Shown here: positions 8,167 to 15,557 of the stretch, in pieces
How the letters are laid out: each line of letters begins with the position of its first letter
Position numbering within the stretch: the first letter of the stretch is position 1
NCBI GenBank assembly: GCA_007378985.1
Contig: VMHB01000003.1
Span: forward strand, 82,912 to 146,911
Length of the DNA stretch: 64,000 nt
Direction of reading: 5' to 3'
DNA from: Parcubacteria group bacterium Greene0714_7
GTDB taxonomy: Bacteria; Patescibacteria; Paceibacteria; UBA9973; UBA2103
Translations under genes and position numbers: made by a program
The notes under the pieces: model-generated
Database searches by the model: none
What the model was told of the DNA's origin: nothing
Seen by the model: the letters and a program-made list of their open reading frames with translations, nothing else

Positions 8167-8460
8167 AGTTTGTGACCCCAAGCACGAGAATGGTTTCTCG
8201 TGCGACGGGGAATCGAAGCGCGGAACGATGTTTTTCGTTGCGAAAAACCGTGAGCGGGGCCTGCGACCGAGCCGAACATGGGTGAGGTGAGAGTTGTAGG
8301 CAATTCCCGTGGGGACTGGGAATCGAACTGCGGGCTCCCGATTTCTTAGGTTGTAATCAACCTCTAGAAATCGCAGTGCACTAAATTTATTGTTGCCCGC
8401 AGGGAGCGAAGAGCGACCGTAGGTTTCGAGTCGTAGCAACGACGAGAGGCGATTCCCCGT
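8167..8460. repeat. tRNA-derived inverted copies and nested hairpins
   Basis: No gene is seen in 8131-8506. 8167-8179 plus 8205-8217 is an inverted copy of the tRNA-Glu 3' end and flank (T-loop to 3' trailer), interrupted exactly at the T-stem/acceptor junction by a hairpin (GCACGAGAA / TTCTCGTGC). A second T-loop-like word, GGGAATCGAAC, lies near 8319-8329 and a third, CGATTCCCCGT, at 8450-8460 in the same orientation as the tRNA. Between them CTGCGGGC pairs with GCCCGCAG and CGATTTCT with AGAAATCG. This looks like scarring by integration, excision or duplication at the tRNA. Confidence 0.65.
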
Positions 8461-8506
8461 TGTGCTTAAGAAATGGTGGCTGACCCCCCCATTTCAGCAT
8501 TTCCCA

Positions 8507-8535
8507 TTGACTCAAACCTATTTCTATTGGATTCT
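8507..8535 (+). promoter_or_regulatory. Promoter of the Shedu operon
   Basis: TTGACT (8507-8512), a 17-bp spacer and GATTCT (8530-8535). The ATG lies 7 nt further, so the transcript would be leaderless. Confidence 0.55.
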
Positions 8536-8542
8536 GTAAGTA

Positions 8543-9841
8543 ATGGTTATCATCTCCACCAAAGGAGAATATCGAAAGGAAAATACAAGCACTAAAGAAG
8601 TCTTTTACTACAGGGATCCAAAAGAGGGAATTGATGTTAAATCACGCGAAGTCTATAAGCGTAAACCTCTAGAGATTCATTTTCCTTTTGATCGTAAAGG
8701 AGGGCAGAAATATAAATTTATCGATAGAGTGGAATTTCATGGAATTTCCCCAACAGCTGTACCTGGGGTTTTTACTGCCACGAATTTCGGATTAGGTTTT
8801 ACTAAAAATCTTAGTCCGGCAATCTATCAACTTGATAAAGTGCCTCGAATTACAAAAGTAATTATTTCTCCTACCGAAAGTTCAAAAATTCAAGGTGATG
8901 CAGCAATTTTCAATACAATTGATCTAAATGAAATTTTTAAATGGATTAAACCTCTCAAAGAGTCCCAGTCTGCAGAACTAAAGAAAACCGCCAACAATTC
9001 TTTAGCAAAGATATACCCTTCCAGTTTTACTAAAAACATAGCACGTTACACGAAAGGGGAGTTGAGTCTTTTCATTAAAAATAAACAAGTTGAGCCCGCT
9101 CAGCTGTCTGACGAAGATGTAGGAAATGCCTTGAAGCTGATCCCTGAAAAAGTGAGTGTTGAAAGCATACTCTACAAAGCAGAGGAAAAAATTAATTTCA
9201 TTAAACTGAAATCTGTTAGAAAGCGTTTTGAGAAATTAATCAATCAGAAAACGCAATCAAAATCGTTTGAGGAAAGGTGTCAGAAATTCTTTTCTCAGAA
9301 TAGTTGGATATTTTCTAATATTCTTTCTGTCCCCGTAGCTTTGTATTTGAAAAAAGCTTACGTGGGAGGAAAAACAATCGAAAATACATCTGGTAAATAT
9401 ACTGACTTTTTATATAAAAATAATCTTACTCAGAACATTGTCATTGTCGAAATTAAGACACCATTAAAGAAAATTATAGATGCTAAAACCCCCTATAGAA
9501 GACCTGATGTTTTTTCACTAGGTAAGGAACTTACTGGGGGATTGGTTCAGCTCCTTGATCAAAAGGATACCCTGCAAAAAGATTTCTTTACGCTTAAGAA
9601 AGAAGGCGCTCAATTCCAGTCTTTTAATCCAAAGGGTTTACTGCTTATAGGACTGCTTAAAAAGCTTACAAAACAGCAATTAAAATCTTTTGAGCTTTTT
9701 AGAAGCAATTTGAAAGATATAGAGATAATGACTTACGATGAACTTTTGCAACGTACAGATTTGATTTTGCAGCAGTTTGTTGATGATTCAACACTCCCAC
9801 CAACAATTAAGCTCAAGAGGTCTATAAAAAGAAGACAATGA
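8543..9841 (+). CDS. sduA: Shedu-type anti-phage nuclease (DUF4263)
   Basis: A 432-residue protein whose C-terminal half (about 240-405) matches the Shedu/DUF4263 nuclease pattern of the PD-(D/E)XK fold: D288 in the YTDFLYK strand, E303-I-K305 in VIVEIKTP, then GGLVQLLDQ and a LLLIGLL strand. The N-terminal 230 residues form a separate, mostly beta domain expected to sense the phage trigger or keep the nuclease in check. Known Shedu proteins protect bacteria from phage by DNA cleavage; that role is inferred here. It starts a two-gene operon beside a tRNA and is more AT-rich than its neighbours, both signs of transfer. Confidence 0.82.
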   Translation: MVIISTKGEYRKENTSTKEVFYYRDPKEGIDVKSREVYKRKPLEIHFPFDRKGGQKYKFIDRVEFHGISPTAVPGVFTATNFGLGFTKNLSPAIYQLDKVPRITKVIISPTESSKIQGDAAIFNTIDLNEIFKWIKPLKESQSAELKKTANNSLAKIYPSSFTKNIARYTKGELSLFIKNKQVEPAQLSDEDVGNALKLIPEKVSVESILYKAEEKINFIKLKSVRKRFEKLINQKTQSKSFEERCQKFFSQNSWIFSNILSVPVALYLKKAYVGGKTIENTSGKYTDFLYKNNLTQNIVIVEIKTPLKKIIDAKTPYRRPDVFSLGKELTGGLVQLLDQKDTLQKDFFTLKKEGAQFQSFNPKGLLLIGLLKKLTKQQLKSFELFRSNLKDIEIMTYDELLQRTDLILQQFVDDSTLPPTIKLKRSIKRRQ

Positions 9842-10722
9842 CAGGGAATAAACAAGGCACACCGATAGAAGTGATGAAGGAACTCCTTCCTGATCCAATC
9901 GCAAAGATAAAGTTGGAGGATTTTTTAATGGGTCATTTAAAAACTTTCTTAGAAGACGTTTCTTTAGAAAATTTCCCTCTCGAGAGCCCTAATCTTGATA
10001 AAGATGCTTTTTTAGCCCGTTTAGAATCATATGAAGAAAAAACCGATATTTTACAGCAGTTAATTACCTTATTGGCAAAATGGGGTAAGTCACCAGAACA
10101 ACTTTATTTACTACAACAGATACTTGTCCGTATATCAGAGGCTAATCAAAAAGTAGCCGGAGTTATCGGGTGGGCTAAATTTCAATGGTACCCACTTCAG
10201 TTACTTATGTATTCAGCAGGTATAGGTGCTTTAGCTACCAAAAACTTTGCAGCTTTAAAAATTATTCTTGATACTCCTGTTCGACGGGATGAAACTCCAA
10301 ATGAAACCCACCCACTTTCTATAGTTGTTGGTAGTAAAGTTAGTGAAATGGGTGATTGGTTTAAACAATTGCCTGGACTTGAAGCAAAGAAGTATCCTCG
10401 GAGCGAACATTTATTTGTTGTTCTACAGCCTATTTTAGAAAATATATTATATTTATCGGGAAACTACGAAGAACTTTTTGATGAATTTGAAGTGTTACAG
10501 GCATTATCTTTTGCAAATTTTAGAGGAGGAGGATGGGGTCCTCAAGGACGTTTTTCTTGGAAACATCAACGATATGACGCTGGTCCCTTCCTTCGTATGG
10601 TAGAAGAGGGGAGGGTGGAAGGAAAAAATTGGGGACCCATTAAAGCAGGAATGTTTAAGGGTTCTTCAGAGGACTTTTTGAAAACCGCCGAAGAATTTAA
10701 AGAGCGCCTTACTTCTTGGTAG
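9838..10722 (+). CDS. Hypothetical helical protein coupled to Shedu
   Basis: Start and stop overlap in ATGA with sduA, so the two are translationally coupled and probably act together. The 294-residue protein is soluble and mostly helical, with a conserved-looking C-terminal block containing YEELFDEFEVLQALSFA (about residues 214-230) followed by a Gly-rich turn and WGPQGRFSWK. A similar tail (acidic DEFE..LAL..A, then a Pro/Gly-Arg-Phe) is, from memory, found at the C terminus of other defence-associated proteins, but no family name can be given. It could be a regulatory partner or a second effector. Its AT-rich composition matches sduA. Confidence 0.7.
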   Translation: MTGNKQGTPIEVMKELLPDPIAKIKLEDFLMGHLKTFLEDVSLENFPLESPNLDKDAFLARLESYEEKTDILQQLITLLAKWGKSPEQLYLLQQILVRISEANQKVAGVIGWAKFQWYPLQLLMYSAGIGALATKNFAALKIILDTPVRRDETPNETHPLSIVVGSKVSEMGDWFKQLPGLEAKKYPRSEHLFVVLQPILENILYLSGNYEELFDEFEVLQALSFANFRGGGWGPQGRFSWKHQRYDAGPFLRMVEEGRVEGKNWGPIKAGMFKGSSEDFLKTAEEFKERLTSW

Positions 10723-10822
10723 AAGAGCTTCCTAATAAAGAAAATTAGTAATTAATAATGTGGAAATGGTGGAAATGGGGACATAGTTGATGAATTTTTT
10801 CACATAATTCCTGTAATTACCT

Positions 10823-11212
10823 CTACAACCACCTAGCCACACCCCCATGATGCGAGCAGGTTCCACTTCGATGCTGGCTAAAGCTATATGTTCCATCTTT
10901 GCATCGAGCTGATGCCCCCGCAGGAACCGAATTATCTTCCGTGTAGGCAGGGGAATGAACACTGTTCCCGTCTACGTTCGTATAGTAGTTATCATTAGAA
11001 AGCTCAGTACCTTGTTGAACTGATGTCTCTCTTTCAACTGCCTTCGATACAACAGGAATTTCTTTTACAGTTGGCTGAACACTGTAGGAGGCTTTCTGAA
11101 CAGGAGTGATTGGGTGAGTAGGACTAGGGGCAGATAGGGCAGATGCACCCCAAATAAGTGCGGCGGTGGTAGCAATACCGATAATCCAAGGATTCTGGTA
11201 CCAAGGCTTCAT
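10823..11212 (-). CDS. DUF3761-family exported or anchored protein
   Basis: A 129-residue protein with an N-terminal hydrophobic segment (about residues 8-27, IIGIATTAALIWGASALSA) that acts as signal or anchor, a Thr/Val/Ser-rich linker and a C-terminal domain with YYTNVDGNSVHSPAY, CKDGTYSFSQHRSGTC and SHHGGVARWL. These are hallmarks of DUF3761. The two Cys probably form a disulfide outside the membrane, and the His cluster suggests metal or ligand binding. Function unknown. It is transcribed alone, convergent with the Shedu operon. Confidence 0.8.
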   Translation of the reverse strand: MKPWYQNPWIIGIATTAALIWGASALSAPSPTHPITPVQKASYSVQPTVKEIPVVSKAVERETSVQQGTELSNDNYYTNVDGNSVHSPAYTEDNSVPAGASARCKDGTYSFSQHRSGTCSHHGGVARWL

Positions 11213-11274
11213 GCTCGTGCATGCTACTCCTCGGACTCGATACTTCCTATTTTCTCGTTATACTGTGATTATCT

Positions 11275-11841
11275 ATGATTCATAGATTTTTTAAACTCTT
11301 TTATATCCTGAGTCTACTGGCAATAATTGTGTCTTTGCCACTAAGTATTTTGTATATCCCTTTCGATGGGGTGGTAACTACATCATATAAAGCAAAATGC
11401 ATTTCTAATGGTCAGTATGTGGTTTTGCAAGGAGCACCAGCAAATGAGCCTTATGTTTTTGATGAAATGTTTTTGAATAGTCCTATGTTTGGCAATCTAA
11501 AACAAGATCTAAATTTTTACTGCAAGTACTATGATGAAATTCAACCGTACATTGCGCAGTACTTAGAAGCAGGAGACAAAGTTCAAGCGAATAAGAACTA
11601 TTTTACATTTAAAAACAAAGCAATCTCCAGTGTCTATACATATCCAGAACTTTATAAGCTTGAGATAGTAAGTGAGAAGACTGAGTGGTATAAAATTTAT
11701 GGACCACTGGTTGGCTGGTTAGGGGGATCTTTACTTTTCTTTTTGCTCCTTCAGTTACTTAGGGTCTCTTACACCTATGTGAGATTTGGTGAGTTGGTTT
11801 GGAATCCTTTCAGATCACGGAAAGAAACGAAGAAACAGTAA
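11275..11841 (+). CDS. Hypothetical two-pass membrane protein
   Basis: 188 residues with hydrophobic segments at about 8-28 and 143-164, an outside loop of about 115 residues between them and a basic C-terminal tail (RSRKETKKQ) predicted inside. No family recognised. TATACT (11259-11264) lies 10 nt before the ATG, so the 5' UTR would be very short. pspC-like DNA follows after 6 nt, implying co-transcription and possibly an envelope-related job. Confidence 0.65.
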   Translation: MIHRFFKLFYILSLLAIIVSLPLSILYIPFDGVVTTSYKAKCISNGQYVVLQGAPANEPYVFDEMFLNSPMFGNLKQDLNFYCKYYDEIQPYIAQYLEAGDKVQANKNYFTFKNKAISSVYTYPELYKLEIVSEKTEWYKIYGPLVGWLGGSLLFFLLLQLLRVSYTYVRFGELVWNPFRSRKETKKQ

Positions 11842-11847
11842 CTCCCC

Positions 11848-12051
11848 ATGCCCCATAAACACCTCTACAAAAGCAACACCAATAAAGTATTCGCAGGCAT
11901 CTGCGGAGGGCTTGGAGAATACTTCGACATCGACCCCGTGCTCCTGCGCCTTATATGGGTCTTAGTGGTAATCTTTACAGGAGTTGTGCCAGGCGTCGTT
12001 GCCTATATCATTGCGACGTTCATTGTCCCTGAACACTCACATCATCAATAA
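11848..12051 (+). CDS. PspC-domain small membrane protein
   Basis: 67 residues matching the PspC domain almost end to end: a basic start (KHLYKSNTNK), VFAGICGGLGEYFDIDPVLL and one transmembrane helix ending in FIVPE. PspC proteins take part in phage-shock or envelope-stress responses; in short stand-alone versions like this the partner is unknown. It sits in a run of small membrane genes (11275-12492). Confidence 0.88.
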   Translation: MPHKHLYKSNTNKVFAGICGGLGEYFDIDPVLLRLIWVLVVIFTGVVPGVVAYIIATFIVPEHSHHQ

Positions 12052-12063
12052 TTATTTAAAAAT

Positions 12064-12225
12064 ATGGAAAAAATAAAAATAGAACATCACACGCTATCAG
12101 GAGGATTTTGGATTGCAGCATGGCTTTTCACCGTAGGCTACTTACAGCTTAGTTTTTGGAAAGGTGTCTTAGCTCTCATCATCTGGCCGTATTATCTCGG
12201 CGTGGCATTGGCTGTTGCATCGTAG
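12064..12225 (+). CDS. Small hydrophobic protein (53 aa)
   Basis: MEKIKIEHHTLSGGF is followed by two closely spaced hydrophobic stretches (WIAAWLFTVGYLQL and GVLALIIWPYYLGVALAV), an helical hairpin in the membrane. Lies 12 nt after the PspC gene on the same strand. No family recognised; length, hydrophobicity and operon position support it being real. Confidence 0.5.
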   Translation: MEKIKIEHHTLSGGFWIAAWLFTVGYLQLSFWKGVLALIIWPYYLGVALAVAS

Positions 12226-12279
12226 GTAGTAGTGGTTGTTGATCCAATTTCTGCCATTCTTCTTTTATTTTTTTGAAGT

Positions 12280-12492
12280 ATGCTCACAGTTGCATTTATC
12301 ATCCTAAAGTTTACTGACTCCCTTACATTAGGTTGGTGGTGGATTATTCTTAGTATTATTCTCGATTCACTAGCTACAAGTAGCGTTTCGAATAGAGTCA
12401 AAAGTGCTTACAATCAAGGGTACGAAGAAGGGAAAGGTGAGCCATCCGAAGAATCAAACTGGACAGAGACTTTAGGTGAAGTTGATGAATGA
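12280..12492 (+). CDS. Small membrane protein (70 aa)
   Basis: One or two membrane-spanning stretches within residues 1-32 (MLTVAFIILKFTDSL, then GWWWIILSIILDSLA) and a hydrophilic acidic tail containing a GYEEGKGEPSEES segment. It follows the previous small membrane gene after 54 nt. Not recognised. Confidence 0.5.
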   Translation: MLTVAFIILKFTDSLTLGWWWIILSIILDSLATSSVSNRVKSAYNQGYEEGKGEPSEESNWTETLGEVDE

Positions 12493-12548
12493 AGTGAGAT
12501 TGTAATCCAACCTGGTGAAAATAATGACTCACGCCACTTAATCACACA

Positions 12549-12557
12549 TGCTACAAT
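12549..12557 (+). promoter_or_regulatory. Extended -10 of hicBA
   Basis: TGCTACAAT is an extended -10 box. The hicB ATG begins 8 nt later, predicting a 5' UTR of only one or two nucleotides. Confidence 0.5.
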
Positions 12558-12565
12558 GATCTTTC

Positions 12566-12886
12566 ATGAATTGGTTGAATTCACAGTCTAAAATCCGTGT
12601 CACTGAATTGGCAGTAAGTCTGCCCGTGGCTTTTATCGAAGAAGGTAATACCGTAATTGCCTATACGCCCTCTTTAGATCTTTCAACGTGTGGTCAAAAT
12701 AAAACAGAAGCTAAGAAAATGTTTGAAGAAGCAGTTCAAATATTTTTTGATGACTTAGTAGAAAGTGATACTGTTGACGAAGTATTGAGTGGGTTGGGTT
12801 GGAAAAAAGACCTTAAGCAAGCTTCGTGGGTACCGCCTGTAGTCTCTCAAGAATCAATCGGAGTTAAAGTTCCTGCGTTAGCTTAA
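12566..12886 (+). CDS. hicB: HicB-family antitoxin
   Basis: 106 residues with the HicB partial RNase H-like core: VAFIEEGNTVIAYTPSLDL, then STCGQNKTEAKKMFEEAVQIFF, the usual strand-strand-helix order. Its partner gene of HicA size follows after 8 nt. In known systems HicB binds and neutralises the HicA mRNA interferase and represses the operon. There is no obvious C-terminal DNA-binding domain; the last 25 residues are non-polar and Val/Pro-rich. The antitoxin-first order differs from E. coli hicAB but is common elsewhere. Confidence 0.8.
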   Translation: MNWLNSQSKIRVTELAVSLPVAFIEEGNTVIAYTPSLDLSTCGQNKTEAKKMFEEAVQIFFDDLVESDTVDEVLSGLGWKKDLKQASWVPPVVSQESIGVKVPALA

Positions 12887-12894
12887 AATCCTCC

Positions 12895-13125
12895 ATGAAG
12901 GAGGTTGGAAACATAGATTGGAGGAGATTCGAAAGATTTCTCATTGCTGAGGGGTGCGTATTCAAAGGTAAGGTAGGTAGTCATAATAAATACAAGAAGA
13001 TTGGTCTCACTAGACCAATAATTGTTCCTCGCTATAAATCTCTCCCTGATTTCATCATATCCAATAATCTAAGAACCTTAGGTGTTTCAAAAGAGTATTT
13101 CATAGAGAAGATAAGGAATCTCTAG
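12895..13125 (+). CDS. hicA: HicA-family mRNA interferase toxin
   Basis: 76 residues with the double-stranded RNA-binding-like HicA pattern: W-R-R-F-E-R-FLIAEGCVFKGK, then VGSHNKYKK with the Gly-Ser-His triad expected at the catalytic centre (the H is the conserved catalytic His), and a C-terminal helix (LRTLGVSKEYFIEKI). HicA cleaves mRNA and stalls growth until HicB is restored. It is coupled to hicB with 8 nt between. A terminator is not obvious downstream. Confidence 0.75.
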   Translation: MKEVGNIDWRRFERFLIAEGCVFKGKVGSHNKYKKIGLTRPIIVPRYKSLPDFIISNNLRTLGVSKEYFIEKIRNL

Positions 13126-13177
13126 GGTCCTAATAGAATAAATATCGCACCCCTTTCCTAAGTGCTAAAATAGACCC

Positions 13178-13573
13178 ATGTCCTCAAGAAACCAACTCCT
13201 CCCTGCACTACTCATCCTAGCTTTTATTTTTGTGGGGATTTTTGCGCCACTTGCCATGGTAGGAATGAGTCATCACGGCATGGGCAGTATGGGGGATTGT
13301 CCGTTTATGCCAGGAGAAGCAGTGCTTTGTGAAATGAATATTTTCGCTCACCTTAATTCGTGGCAGGCACTGTTTGCGACGCTCACTCCCGAGCTATTTA
13401 CTTTTGGAATCGCTCTTTTTGCAACTCTTCTTGCATTCGCATTGTTCCGTCATCTTTTTGATCCACCAAACATTTCCAAACGGCATCTTTCTTTTTTACA
13501 TAGAAGAGGTGAATACGCTCCTTTATCTGCAGTACTTTTTCTTGGAAACTCCATAAGTCCACGTGCGCCATAG
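13178..13573 (+). CDS. Hypothetical Met/His-rich two-pass membrane protein
   Basis: 131 residues with hydrophobic segments at about 9-29 and 72-92. Between them lies a Met/His/Cys-containing outside loop (GMSHHGMGSMGDCPFMPG and CEMN) that resembles metal-binding loops, suggesting copper or silver handling. An extended -10 box TGCTAAAAT (13163-13171) is 6 nt from the ATG, predicting a leaderless mRNA. The next gene encodes a DUF305 protein, also Met/His-rich, which strengthens the link to metal. The function is inferred, not recognised. Confidence 0.6.
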   Translation: MSSRNQLLPALLILAFIFVGIFAPLAMVGMSHHGMGSMGDCPFMPGEAVLCEMNIFAHLNSWQALFATLTPELFTFGIALFATLLAFALFRHLFDPPNISKRHLSFLHRRGEYAPLSAVLFLGNSISPRAP

Positions 13574-13613
13574 GTACTTTTTTGTTTTGCATTATTTACA
13601 CTCATAAAAAACT

Positions 13614-14006
13614 ATGGAAACAAAAAATAACACACTCATTATCGGACTCCTCACTCTCATTCTCGGTCTCGTTATTGGCTACTTTGCTGGCACGAGCTCG
13701 TATCGTCCTTTTGGAATGATGGGAGGTAACTACTCTCAGACGAGAGATATAGACAGCTACAATGGCATGCACGGCGCTATGAACGGCATGATGATGGGCC
13801 TTGAAGGAAAGACAGGAGACGAACTTGATAGAGCATTTCTTGACGGCATGATCATTCACCATGAAGGGGCTGTTGAGATGGCACAAACCCTTCTTAAGGG
13901 TACAAAGCGCCCAGAGCTCATCAAGCTCGGTAATGACATCATTACTGCCCAAACAGGGGAGATACAGATGATGAAAGATTGGCGCACGAGCTGGTTCAAC
14001 CAATAA
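13614..14006 (+). CDS. DUF305 family membrane-anchored protein
   Basis: 130 residues: an N-terminal membrane anchor (about 9-26), a Met-rich linker (GMHGAMNGMMMG) and a DUF305 ferritin-like helical domain with FLDGMIIHHEGAVEMA, the conserved HH pair, and QTGEIQMMKDWR. Some members of the family (CopM) bind copper outside the membrane. It ends 21 nt before a perfect 14-bp terminator. Together with 13178-13573 it may form a metal-handling pair. Confidence 0.88.
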   Translation: METKNNTLIIGLLTLILGLVIGYFAGTSSYRPFGMMGGNYSQTRDIDSYNGMHGAMNGMMMGLEGKTGDELDRAFLDGMIIHHEGAVEMAQTLLKGTKRPELIKLGNDIITAQTGEIQMMKDWRTSWFNQ

Positions 14007-14026
14007 GAAAGACTTAGATTATTAGA

Positions 14027-14056
14027 ACAAAACACACCCCGAGGGGTGTGTTTTGT
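14027..14056. terminator. Bidirectional terminator
   Basis: ACAAAACACACCCC and its exact complement form a 14-bp stem with a GA loop; T-rich on both strands. It separates the DUF305 gene from a convergent small gene. Confidence 0.9.
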
Positions 14057-14074
14057 TATGTAGGGTAACTATTT

Positions 14075-14254
14075 TTACCAGTCCAATTCAGCATCACTGT
14101 CGCCATCACTGTCACCCTCATCGAGTAGCATTTCTGTAAGTCTTTCTTCATTTCGCTTAGCACGCTCAGCGTCGGTCATTCCACCAAAAGGCCTTCCTCC
14201 TTCGGGCTCTCGTTGAAGTCTTGCAAGAATAGTTTTGTCTGATTCGTGTGGCAT
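14075..14254 (-). CDS. Small acidic hypothetical protein (59 aa)
   Basis: MPHESDKTILARLQREPEGG leads into a charged helix and a very acidic Asp/Ser tail (DEGDSDGDSDAELDW). On the minus strand TATACT sits 7 nt before this ATG, consistent with the leaderless pattern used elsewhere in the window, so ATG at 14254 is chosen over the upstream one at 14272. Convergent with the DUF305 gene across a bidirectional terminator. No family recognised. Confidence 0.5.
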   Translation of the reverse strand: MPHESDKTILARLQREPEGGRPFGGMTDAERAKRNEERLTEMLLDEGDSDGDSDAELDW

Positions 14255-14344
14255 CAGGGGCAGTATACACATTCACGCTCCGAGCTCAACAGAGCAAGTA
14301 GTGACTCAGAGCAACCTTGCTCAGGTAACCTAGGTTAGATAGAC

Positions 14345-14653
14345 ATGACTAAAAACCCAATTCTCAATGCGCTTAGCGCCGTGCTCTACATATGCATAGT
14401 TGCATCGATTATGTTCTTCGGCTCCTCATTAGGAGTCCCAACGGAAGACACTCTATTAATGCCTATCACAATGTTATGTCTATTCTCACTTTCCGTTGCA
14501 GTAATGGCATTTGTGTTTTTCTATCAGCCGGTGCTCATGTATATGGAAGGTGAGAAAGCCAGAGGAGTAAATCTCGCCCTACAAACCGTAGGAGCCTTCG
14601 CAGTTATTACGGCGATTCTCTTTGCATGTCTGTTTCTATCCAGATTCTTCTAA
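14345..14653 (+). CDS. Hypothetical three-pass membrane protein
   Basis: 102 residues with three hydrophobic segments (about 9-27, 39-60 and 79-100) and short polar loops. It has no recognised motif. TTAGAT lies 4 nt upstream of the ATG. A 43-residue frame and a PAP2 phosphatase follow on the same strand. Confidence 0.55.
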   Translation: MTKNPILNALSAVLYICIVASIMFFGSSLGVPTEDTLLMPITMLCLFSLSVAVMAFVFFYQPVLMYMEGEKARGVNLALQTVGAFAVITAILFACLFLSRFF

Positions 14654-14694
14654 GAGTTCTGTCTTATTAGAAGGTAGAGGAGTAGAATGTTTCT

Positions 14695-14826
14695 ATGTCA
14701 GAGCTTCCGCCTCCAGTATTCGCTCCCTTTGTTGAAGCACTAGATGAACTTCGTACATCCATAACATGGAAGAGTGTATTGAAGAGTTTTCTAAATTGGA
14801 AACCTAAAAAGGTAGGTAAGTTATGA
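14695..14826 (+). CDS. Small protein coupled to PAP2 phosphatase (43 aa)
   Basis: MSELPPPVFAPFVEALDEL followed by a basic C terminus (WKPKKVGKL). Its stop overlaps the next start as ATGA at 14823-14826, the usual sign of translational coupling, which is the main reason for calling it. Amphipathic rather than membrane-spanning. Family unknown. Confidence 0.5.
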   Translation: MSELPPPVFAPFVEALDELRTSITWKSVLKSFLNWKPKKVGKL

Positions 14827-15353
14827 ACCTTGATACAAAACTATTTTTTAAATTGAACAGCTTTGCCCATAAGAGCAAACGCGGTGATTTTTTAATACTG
14901 TTTTTTGGCTCGTACATCGCATACCCACTTGCTGTAGCATTTCCTTTGTATCTCTTCCTTGTACAAACTCCGATGAGAGAGGGGATTATCCTTTCTGTTT
15001 CGGCGCTCGTTGCAGGATTGATTGCTCGACTTATTTTTGGAAGTTCAATCAGATTTTTTCATCCCGTACCTCGACCACCGGTGACACATGCATTGAAACC
15101 GCTCATTAATCTGAAGTCACCCTCGTTTCCTTCCGGACACGCACTCTTTTTCTTCGCACTTTCAACCTTTGTTCTTTTCTTTTACCCCTTACTTGGAGTT
15201 ATATTTCTTCTCATCACTCTAGGTATTGCCACTGCGCGAGTTATGGCAGGTGTGCACTATCCATCGGACATGCTTGCAGGGTGCCTTATTGGGGTTGTGA
15301 GCGCGTATCTCAGCTATGTGTATGTTCTACCTCTGCTTGTTCAGTTATTCTAA
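14823..15353 (+). CDS. PAP2-family membrane phosphatase
   Basis: 176 residues with five or six membrane helices and the PAP2 signature motifs: a C1-like RFFHPVPRP, PSFPSGHA (C2, with the catalytic His) and ARVMAGVHYPSDMLAG (C3, His and Asp). Family members dephosphorylate lipid phosphates such as phosphatidate or undecaprenyl pyrophosphate at the outer face of the membrane. Recycling of the lipid carrier for wall synthesis is the likeliest role in a genome with a full Mur pathway, but the substrate is not shown by sequence. Confidence 0.88.
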   Translation: MNLDTKLFFKLNSFAHKSKRGDFLILFFGSYIAYPLAVAFPLYLFLVQTPMREGIILSVSALVAGLIARLIFGSSIRFFHPVPRPPVTHALKPLINLKSPSFPSGHALFFFALSTFVLFFYPLLGVIFLLITLGIATARVMAGVHYPSDMLAGCLIGVVSAYLSYVYVLPLLVQLF

Positions 15354-15499
15354 CGGCATTATTGACACATCTATAAAAACGATACATACTATAAAGGCAT
15401 GAATTGGCATACATCAATGACAGTTTTGAGTTCAGCAAAGCGAAGCCTCCTTTGAGGTTGTTCGCGGATTTTTAAATTTCAAAAATAAAGATTCTGGAG

Positions 15500-15527
15500 C
15501 AGCCTCGAAGGGGGCTGTTTTTCTTTT
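15500..15527 (+). terminator. Rho-independent terminator
   Basis: CAGCCTC / GGGGCTG stem (one G.U pair) with a GAAG loop and a T-rich tail. It lies between the PAP2 gene and the aspartoacylase-like gene. Confidence 0.6.
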
Positions 15528-15557
15528 ACTGGAATCTAGACAATCAACATCATAAAA

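Noticed and set aside
8128..8439. A 103-codon minus-strand frame, and tRNA-like words in it suggesting a second tRNA on the minus strand
   Set aside because: The frame runs through the tRNA-derived repeats and has a Ser/Arg/Phe composition typical of chance. A cloverleaf could not be completed: the anticodon-like stem AGGTT/AACCT has a six-base loop and the T-stem does not pair.
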